DNA of 64,000 bases from Pseudomonas lini. Lineage in GTDB: Bacteria; Pseudomonadota; Gammaproteobacteria; Pseudomonadales; Pseudomonadaceae. Position numbers and translations under genes: made by a program. The notes beneath the pieces were generated by a model. The model was not told the origin of the DNA. It ran no database searches and saw only the letters and a program-made list of their open reading frames with translations. Location of the stretch: the NCBI RefSeq assembly GCF_964063345.1, contig NZ_OZ061318.1, forward strand, positions 1,798,001 to 1,862,000, read 5' to 3'. Of this stretch, positions 18,358 to 26,829 are shown piece after piece (within the stretch, counting starts at the first letter, position 1; the number at the start of each line of letters is the position of its first letter).

Positions 18358-18732
18358 ATGTTCAAACCAACACCCAATCCACCCCCCGAAACCGACCCGG
18401 TTTCCCCCTACGCCTTCCTCGATTCAAGAAAGCTCCACGCCGCCGCCAACAAGGCGCTCGACCATTACCTCAAACCCGATATCGAATCGCTGCGCTCATC
18501 CCAGGACCGTGCCATGAAAATGTTCACCGTCGTACCTGATGCAAACCCCGAAGCCCTCATCATCCAGACCTATGAAACCTTTTCGTCGGTCAGCATTCTG
18601 CTGCTCGACCTGGCAGAAAGCCTGGACGACACACAGCGGCATCTGGCGATGGCGATTTATCAGATGAGTGAGATGGGGTTGATGCTGGCGGAGCGGTCGC
18701 TGGATATCGAGCGGGCGATCAAAGTGACCTGA
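18358..18732 (+). CDS. DUF6124 (DUF3077-like) family protein
   Basis: A 124-aa soluble, mostly helical protein with the recognisable opening MFKPTPNPPPETDPVSPYAF and the segment KLHAAANKALDHYL. This Pseudomonas-specific family occurs in several copies per genome and has no assigned biochemical role. The ATG at 18358 was chosen because family members begin with MFKPTPNPP; a GTG nine codons upstream is also open. A structured leader precedes it and a REPIN follows it. Function unknown. Confidence 0.82.
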   Translation: MFKPTPNPPPETDPVSPYAFLDSRKLHAAANKALDHYLKPDIESLRSSQDRAMKMFTVVPDANPEALIIQTYETFSSVSILLLDLAESLDDTQRHLAMAIYQMSEMGLMLAERSLDIERAIKVT

Positions 18733-18760
18733 GCGTTAGATTTCCAGTGACTGCACTGAC

Positions 18761-18857
18761 GCCATCGCGGGCAAGCCCGCTCCCACAGTGGTTCATGTTG
18801 TTCACAAAATTTGTGATCACCGAAGATCCCTGTGGGAGCGGGCTTGCCCGCGATGGC
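18761..18857. repeat. REPIN, family B (ATCGCGGGCAAGCCCGCTCC ends)
   Basis: Inverted copies of gccATCGCGGGCAAGCCCGC enclose a ~45-base variable loop. It lies between the convergent DUF6124 and PilZ genes. The same family occurs at 21564, 37271, 38914/40187 (split by an IS), 40369, 43186, 46221, 51824 and, degenerate, 54802. Confidence 0.9.
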
Positions 18858-18879
18858 GGTAGTGAAAGCACCGTTAACT

Positions 18880-19356
18880 TCAGGCCGAAGCAGGTAACGG
18901 CTGAAAACTGAAGTACTGCTTCAGCGCCTCGACCAATTGCGCATACTCCGGCGGTGCCCGTTGCAGGCTGAACCCGGCGTCATAGTGGTGGGGGGTTGCG
19001 TCCTCCTGGCACCACAGGCAACAGGCACTGAGGTCGATCACCTGCTGACAATGGCCCTCCATGGGGATTTTCAGGCGCAGATTAAAATCGGCGCCCACCA
19101 TCATCGGCAGCTGGCTGATCAGCATCAGCCCATCCTCGGACAGATTGCCCAGAAAGCCAATGGGTTTGTCGGTGACGCTGTTGAACACTTTGAGAAAATA
19201 CGGCAGTTGATGCCGCTCGATCCGGCGGTCAATGTACATGCTGATTTCACTACGCAAGGCCCTTAAGCAGGGCCGCACTAATGCTTCGGAACGGGCCTGC
19301 TCTATTGTTTTATAGGCATAAGCCACGCTCTCACCGATCCTGGTGCGACAGTCCAT
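18880..19356 (-). CDS. PilZ domain protein (putative c-di-GMP receptor)
   Basis: A 158-aa soluble protein. The PilZ ligand motifs are both present: RxxxR (R44-x3-R48 in RRIER) and [D/N]xSxxG (NLSEDG, residues 71-76). An N-terminal helical stretch of about 35 residues precedes the barrel. PilZ proteins bind cyclic di-GMP and control motility, polysaccharide or virulence outputs. A diguanylate cyclase (sadC-like) is encoded 4 kb away, but no functional link is shown. The downstream partner is unknown. Confidence 0.88.
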   Translation of the reverse strand: MDCRTRIGESVAYAYKTIEQARSEALVRPCLRALRSEISMYIDRRIERHQLPYFLKVFNSVTDKPIGFLGNLSEDGLMLISQLPMMVGADFNLRLKIPMEGHCQQVIDLSACCLWCQEDATPHHYDAGFSLQRAPPEYAQLVEALKQYFSFQPLPASA

Positions 19357-19471
19357 CCATCCGCTGTCGCTTACTGCTGCCGATCACAGGTGTTACCTCG
19401 AATTAGAAACAAGGCTCTAAATCGATTTATTCGACTATAGCTCACCGCCGCCGGTCAGCCAGCCGCTTCAA

Positions 19472-19846
19472 TCAGAACCGCGTCGGGCGCACGACCGCCG
19501 CGCTGCGGGTTGGGTAATGCCCCAGGCTCTGCAAGGTTTCCAGGCGGGCACGGGCGCGGTAGGCGTACTCGCTTTGCGGGTAGGACGCGATGATGAACTC
19601 GTAAGTCTGCGCCGCATCGATAAACAGCTTTTGTCGTTCCAGGCACTGGCCGCGCATCATCGACACTTCCGGCCACACATACGGCCGCGCGCGGCTGGCG
19701 CGTTCGACCTTGGACAGTTCGAGCATCACTTGCTCGCAGTTGCCGCGCTCATAGGCGCTGTAGGCGTTATTCAAATGATGGTTCATCGACCAACGGGTGC
19801 AGCCCACAACACTGAGGGCAAGGACGGCAATGAGCACGAATCGCAT
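19472..19846 (-). CDS. TPR-like outer-membrane lipoprotein
   Basis: A 124-aa precursor starting MRFVLIAVLALSVVGC, a lipoprotein signal with lipobox cysteine at residue 16. Then comes a helical region with YSAYERGNCEQVMLELSKVE and AAQTYEFIIASYPQSEYAYR, typical of tetratricopeptide or YfiO/BamD-like repeats. The ATG at 19846 is preceded by AGGAG at good spacing, so the 12-residue longer frame is discounted. It probably tethers or scaffolds proteins at the outer membrane. Specific role unknown; it lies divergent from pykA. Confidence 0.8.
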   Translation of the reverse strand: MRFVLIAVLALSVVGCTRWSMNHHLNNAYSAYERGNCEQVMLELSKVERASRARPYVWPEVSMMRGQCLERQKLFIDAAQTYEFIIASYPQSEYAYRARARLETLQSLGHYPTRSAAVVRPTRF

Positions 19847-20027
19847 GGGGGATCTCCTGTCTTGAGTTCTGTATCGACCCATGGGCGGAAATCTTCAGGC
19901 TGGTTTGCTGCAAAGTTGTCGGGGTCAGCAATAACCAAGTTCTTCACAAAAAGTAGTGCAAACGAACAATGACTACACCCAAAGACCATAGTAGCCTCTG
20001 CTTGCGCTTGAACTCAGGAGTCTATGC

Positions 20028-21479
20028 ATGTCCGTCCGTCGCACCAAAATCGTCGCTACCCTTGGCCCGGCCAGTAACTCGCCGGAAGTTCTCGAACAGC
20101 TGATTCTGGCTGGCCTGGACGTCGCCCGCCTGAACTTCTCCCACGGCACCCCCGACGAGCACAAGGCTCGCGCGAAGCTGGTGCGTGACCTAGCCGCCAA
20201 GCACGGCCGCTTCGTCGCCCTGCTGGGTGACCTGCAAGGCCCGAAAATCCGTATCGCCAAATTCGCCAACAAGAAGATCGAGCTGAAGATCGGTGATCAA
20301 TTCACCTTCTCTACCAGCCATCCGTTGACCGAAGGCAACCAGCAAGTAGTCGGCATCGACTACCCGGACCTGGTGAAAGACTGCGGCGTGGGCGACGAGC
20401 TGCTGCTCGACGACGGCCGCGTGGTCATGCGCGTTGATACCGCCACCGCCACCGAACTGCATTGCACCGTGACCATCGGCGGCCCGCTGTCGGACCACAA
20501 AGGCATCAACCGTCGCGGTGGTGGCCTGACCGCACCGGCCCTGACCGAGAAAGACAAGGCCGACATCAAGCTCGCCGCCGAAATGGAAGTCGACTACCTC
20601 GCGGTGTCCTTCCCGCGTGATGCCGCCGACATGAACTACGCCCGTCAACTGCGCGACGAGGCCGGCGGCACTGCCTGGCTGGTGGCGAAGATCGAACGCG
20701 CCGAAGCCGTGGCCGACGACGAAACCCTCGACGGCCTGATCCAGGCGTCCGACGCGGTGATGGTGGCCCGTGGTGACCTGGGTGTGGAAATTGGCGACGC
20801 CGAGCTGGTGGGCATTCAGAAGAAAATCATTCTGCACGCACGCCGCCACAACAAAGCTGTGATCGTCGCGACCCAAATGATGGAGTCGATGATCCAGAAC
20901 CCGATGCCGACCCGCGCCGAAGTGTCCGACGTAGCCAACGCCGTGCTCGACTACACCGACGCCGTGATGCTCTCGGCCGAAAGTGCCGCCGGTTTGTACC
21001 CGCTGGAAGCCGTACAGGCCATGGCGCGCATCTGCGTCGGCGCTGAAAAGCACCCGACCAGCAAGACCTCCAGCCACCGCATCGGCAAGGTCTTCGAAAG
21101 CTGCGACCAGAGCATCGCACTGGCAGCCATGTACACCGCCAACCACTTCCCGGGTGTGAAGGCGATCATCGCGTTGACCGAAAGTGGCTACACGCCGTTG
21201 ATCATGTCGCGCATTCGTTCCTCGGTGCCGATCTACGCGTTCTCCCCGCACCGCGAAACCCAGGCCCGCGCGGCCATGTTCCGTGGCGTCTACACCGTGC
21301 CGTTCGACCCGGCGTCCTTGCCGCCTGAGCAAGTCAGCCAGGCCGCGATCGACGAGTTGCTCAAACGCGGCGTTGTGGAGAAAGGCGACTGGGTCATCCT
21401 GACCAAGGGCGACAGCTACCACACCACTGGCGGCACCAACGGGATGAAAATCCTGCACGTTGGCGACCCGATGGTCTGA
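20028..21479 (+). CDS. pykA: Pyruvate kinase (PykA type)
   Basis: A 483-aa enzyme that converts phosphoenolpyruvate and ADP to pyruvate and ATP, the last step of glycolysis/Entner-Doudoroff. Recognisable segments are RRTKIVATLGPAS at the N-terminus, the catalytic-lysine region AKIERAEAV, VARGDLGVEIG, and ATQMMESMI. Length equals the P. aeruginosa PykA as recalled. Start ATG at 20028 has AGGAG seven bases upstream. A strong rho-independent terminator follows directly. The neighbours match the P. aeruginosa pykA region. Confidence 0.97.
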   Translation: MSVRRTKIVATLGPASNSPEVLEQLILAGLDVARLNFSHGTPDEHKARAKLVRDLAAKHGRFVALLGDLQGPKIRIAKFANKKIELKIGDQFTFSTSHPLTEGNQQVVGIDYPDLVKDCGVGDELLLDDGRVVMRVDTATATELHCTVTIGGPLSDHKGINRRGGGLTAPALTEKDKADIKLAAEMEVDYLAVSFPRDAADMNYARQLRDEAGGTAWLVAKIERAEAVADDETLDGLIQASDAVMVARGDLGVEIGDAELVGIQKKIILHARRHNKAVIVATQMMESMIQNPMPTRAEVSDVANAVLDYTDAVMLSAESAAGLYPLEAVQAMARICVGAEKHPTSKTSSHRIGKVFESCDQSIALAAMYTANHFPGVKAIIALTESGYTPLIMSRIRSSVPIYAFSPHRETQARAAMFRGVYTVPFDPASLPPEQVSQAAIDELLKRGVVEKGDWVILTKGDSYHTTGGTNGMKILHVGDPMV

Positions 21480-21500
21480 GTGATCGAGCGCTGAAAAAAA

Positions 21501-21530
21501 AGCCCCGCCATGTGAATGGCGGGGCTTTTT
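21501..21530 (+). terminator. Rho-independent terminator of pykA
   Basis: AGCCCCGCCA, loop TGTGAA, TGGCGGGGCT, then a T-run. An A-run on the 5' side (21493-21500) makes it usable on the other strand as well. Confidence 0.95.
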
Positions 21531-21563
21531 GCATTCTGATCCTGGAAAATTGTTGTCTTGCCC

Positions 21564-21664
21564 GGCCTCTTCGCGGGCAAGCCCGCGCCCACAAGATTTG
21601 TGTTGAAATTCGATTTGTGGACACCTGCAATCCCTGTGGGAGCGGGCTTGCCCGCGAAGAGGCC
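21564..21664. repeat. REPIN, family B
   Basis: Inverted ends (ggcctcttCGCGGGCAAGCC and its complement) around a ~45-base loop, just after the pykA terminator and at the 3' end of the enoyl-CoA hydratase gene. Confidence 0.9.
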
Positions 21665-21683
21665 CGCCCAGACAACAAAAAAC

Positions 21684-22433
21684 TCAATGCCGTTTGATAA
21701 ATGCCGAAAACGCCATCATCGCTTCCGGCGATCGCAACCGCTGGGTGAACAATGCCCCCTCTTCTTCTATTACCTTGCGCAACTGTTCCCGACCCGGCGC
21801 TTTCATCAATTGCTTGCTGATGCGCACCGCCTCCGCTGGCAGCAATTCAAATCGCAACGCCATCTCCCGCGCTTTGGCCAACACCGCTTCGCCACTGCCC
21901 AAGGCTTCAGTCGCTATCCCCCACGCTGCCGCCTGCGCACCGCTGAATTCCTCGCCGAGCAGCAACAATTGCGCCGCTTTGGCATGCCCGAGCAAACGCG
22001 GCAGGATCAGGCTGGAACCGAACTCGGGGCATAACCCGAGATTGACGAACGGCATGCGCAACCGGGCGTCGGTGCTGACGTAAACCAGATCGCAATGCAG
22101 CAGCATCGTCGTGCCGATCCCCACCGCCGCACCGGCCACGGCGGCGATCACCGGTTTACGGCACTCCAGCAAATTGAGCATGAAGTGGAATACCGGGCTG
22201 TCGAGGTTGCTCGGGGGTTGCTGAAGGAAATCAAAGATGTCGTTGCCGGCGGTGAAACACTCAGCGCCACCGGTGATCAGCACCGCATTGATTTCGGGGT
22301 CGGTATCGGCTTGCTTCAGGGCCTCGGCCAGGTGGCTGTACATGGCGCGAGTCAGGGCGTTTTTCTTCTCGGGGCGATTGATGCGCAAGGTCAGCAGGCC
22401 GCGCTCGCGTTCAAATCGGATGGTGTCGGGCAT
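21684..22433 (-). CDS. Enoyl-CoA hydratase/isomerase (crotonase) family protein
   Basis: A 249-aa crotonase-fold protein. Visible features are the N-terminal strand GLLTLRINRPEKKNALT, the oxyanion-hole region GGAECFTAGNDI, and KPVIAAVAGAAVGIGTTMLLHCDLV. Such enzymes hydrate or isomerise acyl-CoA thioesters; the substrate cannot be told from sequence. ATG at 22433 follows AGGACACGCC. It is the counterpart of the gene next to pykA in P. aeruginosa. A REPIN separates it from the ferredoxin reductase upstream. Confidence 0.9.
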   Translation of the reverse strand: MPDTIRFERERGLLTLRINRPEKKNALTRAMYSHLAEALKQADTDPEINAVLITGGAECFTAGNDIFDFLQQPPSNLDSPVFHFMLNLLECRKPVIAAVAGAAVGIGTTMLLHCDLVYVSTDARLRMPFVNLGLCPEFGSSLILPRLLGHAKAAQLLLLGEEFSGAQAAAWGIATEALGSGEAVLAKAREMALRFELLPAEAVRISKQLMKAPGREQLRKVIEEEGALFTQRLRSPEAMMAFSAFIKRH

Positions 22434-22460
22434 GGCGTGTCCTGATCTGAGAGGATCAAT

Positions 22461-22568
22461 TGTGGCGAGGGAGCTTGCTCCCGCTTGAGTGCGCAGCGCT
22501 CACAAACTTTTGGGGCCGCTGCGCAGCCCAGCGTCGGAACGCCGCCCGGAGCAAGCTCGTTCGCCACA
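22461..22568. repeat. REPIN, family A, slightly diverged right end
   Basis: The left end is the standard TGTGGCGAGGGAGCTTGCTC. The right end reads GAGCAAGCTCGTTCGCCACA, with substitutions relative to the other copies. Confidence 0.85.
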
Positions 22569-22578
22569 AAATCAGCGC

Positions 22579-23514
22579 TCAACCACGGGGTAGAAACACG
22601 TCCGCCAGCAGTTGATTGCGCGGCAAACCGGCCAGGTACAGGCGCCGGGCAAAGGCGTCGACGCTGTCGGGGGCCCCGCAGACTAAGGCCAGGGTTTGCC
22701 GCGAAACAAGGCGCAGTTGTGCCAAAGCCGCGGGCAACTCGGCCGCGGTCCATAGCTCGATGTTAAGGTTTTCACGGCCGTCTGCCATGGCTTGCAGGGG
22801 TTTGGCCAGATAATGCTCACCCGCATCATGGGCCAGGTGAATGACACGGATGGCGCCCTGGTGATCCTGACGCAATGCTTCGCGCAAAATACCGAACAAC
22901 GGCCCCAGACCGGTGCCGGCCGCCAATAACCACAGCGGTCGTGTGTGCCAGTCCGGATCGTAATGAAGTGCCCCGCCGCGCAACTCGCCGAGGCGAATCG
23001 GATCGCCGATTTTCAAGCAGCGCGCCGCATCACTGAATTCCCCCGGTTGGCGGCAATCGAGGTGAAACTCCAGAAAACGGTCTTCTTCCGGCAGACTGGC
23101 CAGGGAATACGGCCGCGCAATCTGTCCTGCCCACAACACCAGATGCTGCCCCGCCTGATAGCGCAATGCTCGTTCGCTGGTCAGGCGTAAACGCAAGACG
23201 CTGGGGCTCAGCCAATCGCTGGCGGCCACCTGCGCGGCAAGCCCATCACGCTGCGGGTCAAAGGTTTCGATTTGCAGATCGTCGACCACCTGGCACTGAC
23301 AAGCCAGCCGCCAACCCTGCTGACGCTGCTCATGGCTCAAGGCATCGGGGCGGCTGTCACTGGGCAAGCCCTCGACGCATTTAACCAGGCACGCATGACA
23401 GCTACCGGCGCGGCAACTGTAAGGCACCGCTACGCCGTTCTGATTCAAGGCATCGAGCAGGTTGCTGCCCGCCGCCACCGTCCATTGACGTTCGCCGACC
23501 CGTAACTCAGGCAT
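22579..23514 (-). CDS. 2Fe-2S ferredoxin / FAD-NAD(P)H oxidoreductase
   Basis: A 311-aa protein with an N-terminal plant-type [2Fe-2S] domain (CRAGSCHACLVKC gives C-x4-C-x2-C, with a later cysteine in WRLACQC). It then has an FAD-binding segment (RPYSLASLP) and an NAD(P)-binding Rossmann part (LLAAGTGLGPLFGILRE). It resembles electron-transfer reductase components of oxygenases. The ATG at 23514 is chosen because GGGAG lies seven bases upstream; it overlaps the end of sadC by 8 bases, so the two are co-transcribed. The physiological electron acceptor is unknown. Confidence 0.88.
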   Translation of the reverse strand: MPELRVGERQWTVAAGSNLLDALNQNGVAVPYSCRAGSCHACLVKCVEGLPSDSRPDALSHEQRQQGWRLACQCQVVDDLQIETFDPQRDGLAAQVAASDWLSPSVLRLRLTSERALRYQAGQHLVLWAGQIARPYSLASLPEEDRFLEFHLDCRQPGEFSDAARCLKIGDPIRLGELRGGALHYDPDWHTRPLWLLAAGTGLGPLFGILREALRQDHQGAIRVIHLAHDAGEHYLAKPLQAMADGRENLNIELWTAAELPAALAQLRLVSRQTLALVCGAPDSVDAFARRLYLAGLPRNQLLADVFLPRG

Positions 23515-24625
23515 CGACATTCTCCCAGGCCGCCGCGCAACGGTTACGGCCGTCACGCTTGGCGCGATACAGCGCCTGATCGGCGCGGTGCAAGGCGTCA
23601 TCCAGATCGTCGCCAAGCGTCAATAACGTCATGCCCGCCGACAGGCTGAGGTTGCCCACATTGAGGCCGATCATCTCCACATCCATAAAGGCAACGCGCA
23701 ACCGTTCGCAGCAAGCGGTCAGACGTTCGGGGTCACAATCGGGCAACAGCACCACGAACTCTTCACCGCCATAGCGGGCCAGAATATCGCCATCGCGCAG
23801 GCAGGCAGTGGCCACCCCGGCGAACGCTTGCAGCACCTGATCGCCGGCGGCGTGGCCGTGAACATCGTTGATGCGTTTGAAGTGATCGAGGTCGATCAAC
23901 GCCAGGCCGTGCACCACGTCGGCTTCCATCGCGTTCAACTCGCGGGAGGCCAGGCGCAGGAAATGCCGGCGGTTGAACAGCCCGGTGAGTTCGTCGGTCG
24001 CCACCAGGCCTTCGAGCTGACGCATCATTCCGCGCAGGGTGTCTTGATGCGCCTGCAAGGCAAACCGCCGCTGACGCATACGCTGGCGCGACATCTGGAC
24101 GTAACGGGCGTAAAGCACCAGCCAGGCGAGCACCACAAACAGCACGCACACCTGCAACAGCGCCAGCGTCGGGTCGGGCAGCTGAAAGTGGTAGCCCTCC
24201 CACAACGTGAGCGCGCTGAAACTGAAAAACACCAGCAACGCGCAACGCGCGAAAGCCGTGCGCGAAAGATGAAACAATCCGAATAACAAAATCAGCAGGT
24301 AAAACACCAAAAACACGCCGCGCGCCTCGCCCAGATGGGCGATCAGCCAGGTTTGCCAACCCAGTCCCAGCAGTATTTGCACTTCGGTCAGGCTCGGATC
24401 GGAAAAACGCAGGTTGCGGCCGCTGGAAAACACCGCGAACAGCACCGCCTGGCTGAGCACTACCAAAGCGCTGCCGATCGCCATGCCGCTGACGGATTCC
24501 TGGTAGTGACCGGTGAAAAACGCCAGCCACAGCAGCAGTAAAGCCAGGGCGTAGGTGCCAGCTGCGAGGGCAAAGCGTTTGAGCAAAAGCCGCTGGATGG
24601 CGTTATGGGTCAATCGTTGATTCAC
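23507..24625 (-). CDS. sadC: Membrane diguanylate cyclase (SadC-like)
   Basis: A 372-aa protein with about six hydrophobic helices in residues 15-180 and a C-terminal GGDEF domain. The active site GGEEF is at 286-290, and an inhibitory I-site RxxD (RDGD, 277-280) lies five residues before it, so it should make cyclic di-GMP with product feedback. Start is GTG at 24625, with no strong Shine-Dalgarno. Position between the ferredoxin reductase and fumarase genes equals that of P. aeruginosa sadC, which promotes surface attachment; the symbol rests on that synteny. Confidence 0.85.
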   Translation of the reverse strand: MNQRLTHNAIQRLLLKRFALAAGTYALALLLLWLAFFTGHYQESVSGMAIGSALVVLSQAVLFAVFSSGRNLRFSDPSLTEVQILLGLGWQTWLIAHLGEARGVFLVFYLLILLFGLFHLSRTAFARCALLVFFSFSALTLWEGYHFQLPDPTLALLQVCVLFVVLAWLVLYARYVQMSRQRMRQRRFALQAHQDTLRGMMRQLEGLVATDELTGLFNRRHFLRLASRELNAMEADVVHGLALIDLDHFKRINDVHGHAAGDQVLQAFAGVATACLRDGDILARYGGEEFVVLLPDCDPERLTACCERLRVAFMDVEMIGLNVGNLSLSAGMTLLTLGDDLDDALHRADQALYRAKRDGRNRCAAAWENVDA

Positions 24626-24761
24626 CGTGGGAAAGGGGGCTGTCGGAGTGTCCTACTCTACAGGCCGGATGCCACTTTAGTGGCGTGTCTGATAAATGAC
24701 CATTCAATTTTTAGGGGCAGAAAACTGGCGTCAAAGCCATGACCCGACTCCGGGATAATCC

Positions 24762-24881
24762 TGTGGCGAGGGAGCTTGCTCCCGCTGGGCTGCGAAGCGG
24801 CCCCCAGCATTTTCTTTCAGTTGAACTGCGATGAAATTACGACTGCTTCGCAGCCGAACGGGAGCAAGCTCCCTCGCCACA
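24762..24881. repeat. REPIN, family A, in the sadC-fumarase intergenic region
   Basis: Standard TGTGGCGAGGGAGCTTGCTC ends, with an internal dyad (gctgcgaagc / gcttcgcagc). The region 24626-25089 holds this repeat, a promoter-like TATACT and a leader hairpin, and no gene. Confidence 0.9.
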
Positions 24882-24959
24882 AAAGCACCCATGTTCATCT
24901 GTGGGCGGTATGCGACCAACGTTTGACTGTCAACGGATGTGCCCGCCATCGAGGCGCGG

Positions 24960-24965
24960 TATACT
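24960..24965 (+). promoter_or_regulatory. Probable -10 element of the fumarase promoter
   Basis: TATACT, one mismatch from the sigma-70 -10 consensus, 125 bases upstream of the fumarase start. No good -35 is seen at 17 bp spacing. The call is by eye. Confidence 0.4.
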
Positions 24966-25010
24966 GCCGCGCCTTTTTAGCGTCGCGCCAGCATGCCCGG
25001 CGTGCCTTGA

Positions 25011-25054
25011 AAGGTGCTTGCAGCCGACCGATGCACCCAAACTGCAAGCACCTT
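25011..25054 (+). promoter_or_regulatory. Leader hairpin upstream of fumarase
   Basis: AAGGTGCTTGCAG (25011-25023) and CTGCAAGCACCTT (25042-25054) are perfect 13-bp reverse complements with an 18-base loop, ending 35 bases before the fumarase ATG. It would form in the mRNA leader if transcription starts near 24972. No T-run follows immediately, so regulation of translation or stability is as likely as attenuation. Confidence 0.45.
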
Positions 25055-25089
25055 ATTGAATGTTCCCGTCTTTTAGAGGAGCGCGACTC

Positions 25090-26613
25090 ATGACCGTGAT
25101 CAAGCAAGACGACCTGATTCAGAGCGTTGCCGACGCCCTGCAATTCATTTCCTACTACCACCCCGTGGATTTCATCCAGGCTATGCACGAGGCCTACCTG
25201 CGTGAAGAATCGCCGGCAGCCCGCGATTCCATGGCGCAGATCCTGATCAACTCGCGCATGTGCGCCACCGGCCACCGCCCGATCTGCCAGGACACCGGTA
25301 TCGTGACCGTGTTCGTGCGCGTGGGCATGGACGTTCGTTGGGATGGCGCCACCATGGGCCTGGACGACATGATCAACGAAGGCGTGCGCCGGGCTTATAA
25401 CCTGCCGGAAAACGTCCTGCGTGCCTCGATCCTCGCCGATCCGGCGGGCGCTCGTAAAAACACCAAGGACAACACCCCGGCCGTTATTCACTACTCCATC
25501 GTTCCAGGTAACACCGTGGAAGTGGACGTGGCGGCCAAGGGCGGCGGCTCCGAGAACAAGTCGAAAATGGCCATGCTCAACCCGTCCGACTCGATCGTCG
25601 ACTGGGTGCTCAAAACCGTTCCGACCATGGGCGCCGGCTGGTGCCCACCGGGCATGCTCGGCATCGGCATCGGCGGTACCGCCGAGAAAGCCGCCGTCAT
25701 GGCCAAGGAAGTGTTGATGGAATCCATCGACATTCACGAGCTGAAGAAGCGCGGTCCGTCCAACCGTATCGAAGAGATGCGTCTGGAGCTGTTCGAGAAG
25801 GTCAACCAACTGGGCATCGGCGCCCAGGGCCTGGGTGGCCTGACCACCGTGCTCGACGTGAAGATCATGGATTACCCGACCCACGCCGCTTCGTTGCCGG
25901 TGTGCATGATCCCGAACTGCGCCGCCACCCGTCACGCGCACTTCGTGCTCGACGGTTCCGGCCCGGCCTCGCTGGAAGCGCCACCGCTGGACGCCTACCC
26001 GGAAATCGTTTGGGAAGCCGGCCCATCGGCCCGTCGCGTCAACCTCGATACCCTGACGCCGGAAGAAGTGCAGAGCTGGAAGCCGGGCGAAACCGTCCTG
26101 CTCAACGGCAAAATGCTCACCGGTCGCGACGCTGCGCACAAGCGCATGGTCGAGATGCTGAACAAGGGTGAAACCCTGCCGGTGGACCTCAAGGGTCGCT
26201 TCATCTACTACGTCGGCCCGGTCGATCCGGTCGGTGACGAAGTGGTCGGCCCTGCCGGTCCTACCACCGCGACGCGGATGGACAAGTTCACCCGTCAGAT
26301 CCTCGAGCAAACCGGCCTGTTGGGCATGATCGGCAAATCCGAGCGCGGCCCGACCGCGATCGAAGCGATCAAGGACCACAAAGCCGTTTACCTGATGGCT
26401 GTCGGCGGCGCGGCTTACCTGGTGGCGCAAGCCATCAAGAAATCCCGCGTGGTAGCTTTCGCCGAACTGGGCATGGAAGCGATCTACGAGTTCGACGTCA
26501 AAGACATGCCTGTGACCGTTGCGGTCGACAGCAAGGGCGAGTCGGTACACATCACCGGTCCTGCGATCTGGCAGAAAAAGATCAGTGAAAGCCTGGCGGT
26601 GGAAGTGCAGTAA
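25090..26613 (+). CDS. fumA: Fumarate hydratase, class I (iron-sulfur)
   Basis: A 507-aa enzyme catalysing fumarate to L-malate in the TCA cycle. It shows the class I architecture: an N-terminal alpha domain with cysteines for the oxygen-sensitive [4Fe-4S] cluster (CATGHRPICQDTG; later CMIPNCAATRHAHF) and the C-terminal beta domain (YYVGPVDPVGDEVVGPAGPTTATRMD). The ATG at 25090 follows AGAGGAGCG; ten extra residues upstream are discounted. Matches the neighbour of sadC in P. aeruginosa. Confidence 0.96.
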   Translation: MTVIKQDDLIQSVADALQFISYYHPVDFIQAMHEAYLREESPAARDSMAQILINSRMCATGHRPICQDTGIVTVFVRVGMDVRWDGATMGLDDMINEGVRRAYNLPENVLRASILADPAGARKNTKDNTPAVIHYSIVPGNTVEVDVAAKGGGSENKSKMAMLNPSDSIVDWVLKTVPTMGAGWCPPGMLGIGIGGTAEKAAVMAKEVLMESIDIHELKKRGPSNRIEEMRLELFEKVNQLGIGAQGLGGLTTVLDVKIMDYPTHAASLPVCMIPNCAATRHAHFVLDGSGPASLEAPPLDAYPEIVWEAGPSARRVNLDTLTPEEVQSWKPGETVLLNGKMLTGRDAAHKRMVEMLNKGETLPVDLKGRFIYYVGPVDPVGDEVVGPAGPTTATRMDKFTRQILEQTGLLGMIGKSERGPTAIEAIKDHKAVYLMAVGGAAYLVAQAIKKSRVVAFAELGMEAIYEFDVKDMPVTVAVDSKGESVHITGPAIWQKKISESLAVEVQ

Positions 26614-26631
26614 GCGCCTCCCCCGCTAACG

Positions 26632-26671
26632 AAAAGGCCGGGCGTCTCCCCAGACGACCCGGCCTTTTTTT
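26632..26671 (+). terminator. Rho-independent terminator of fumarase gene
   Basis: GGCCGGGCGTCT and AGACGACCCGGCC form a long GC stem followed by TTTTTTT. Confidence 0.95.
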
Positions 26672-26742
26672 GGATAATGATTTAGTCCTTCGATCTAAGC
26701 AGCCACTTCGACCAATCCATTCGTTCTAGAAAAAGCCGTCCT

Positions 26743-26762
26743 ACCTGTCAGATCTGACAGGT
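26743..26762. promoter_or_regulatory. Perfect 20-bp lux-box-like palindrome upstream of TcB-TcC
   Basis: ACCTGTCAGATCTGACAGGT is identical to its reverse complement. It matches the Vibrio fischeri lux box (ACCTGTAGGATCGTACAGGT) at 16 of 20 positions, including both outer hexamers. Its centre is 77 bp before the TcB ATG. With a class II position at -42.5, the start site would fall near 26795 with TGATAG (26781-26786) as -10. A second small dyad, CTATC-TT-GATAG (26775-26786), overlaps that -10. Confidence 0.7.
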
Positions 26763-26829
26763 TACGTTTCACCTCTATCTTGATAGCGTTAATCCACCCA
26801 CGCCCACCGCGTGCGCACTGGATAAAACC

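Noticed and set aside
18101..18517. 138-codon frame across the structured leader and DUF6124 gene
   Set aside because: Arg/Ser/Pro-rich translation with no ribosome site; the overlapping frame from 18358 has the family signature.
20190..21458. 422-codon open frame antisense to pykA
   Set aside because: Low-complexity translation; the plus strand encodes an unambiguous pyruvate kinase.
24895..26550. 551-codon open frame antisense to fumarase
   Set aside because: A His/Gly/Asp-rich translation with no domain; it is the usual high-GC mirror of a real gene with fitting class I fumarase motifs.
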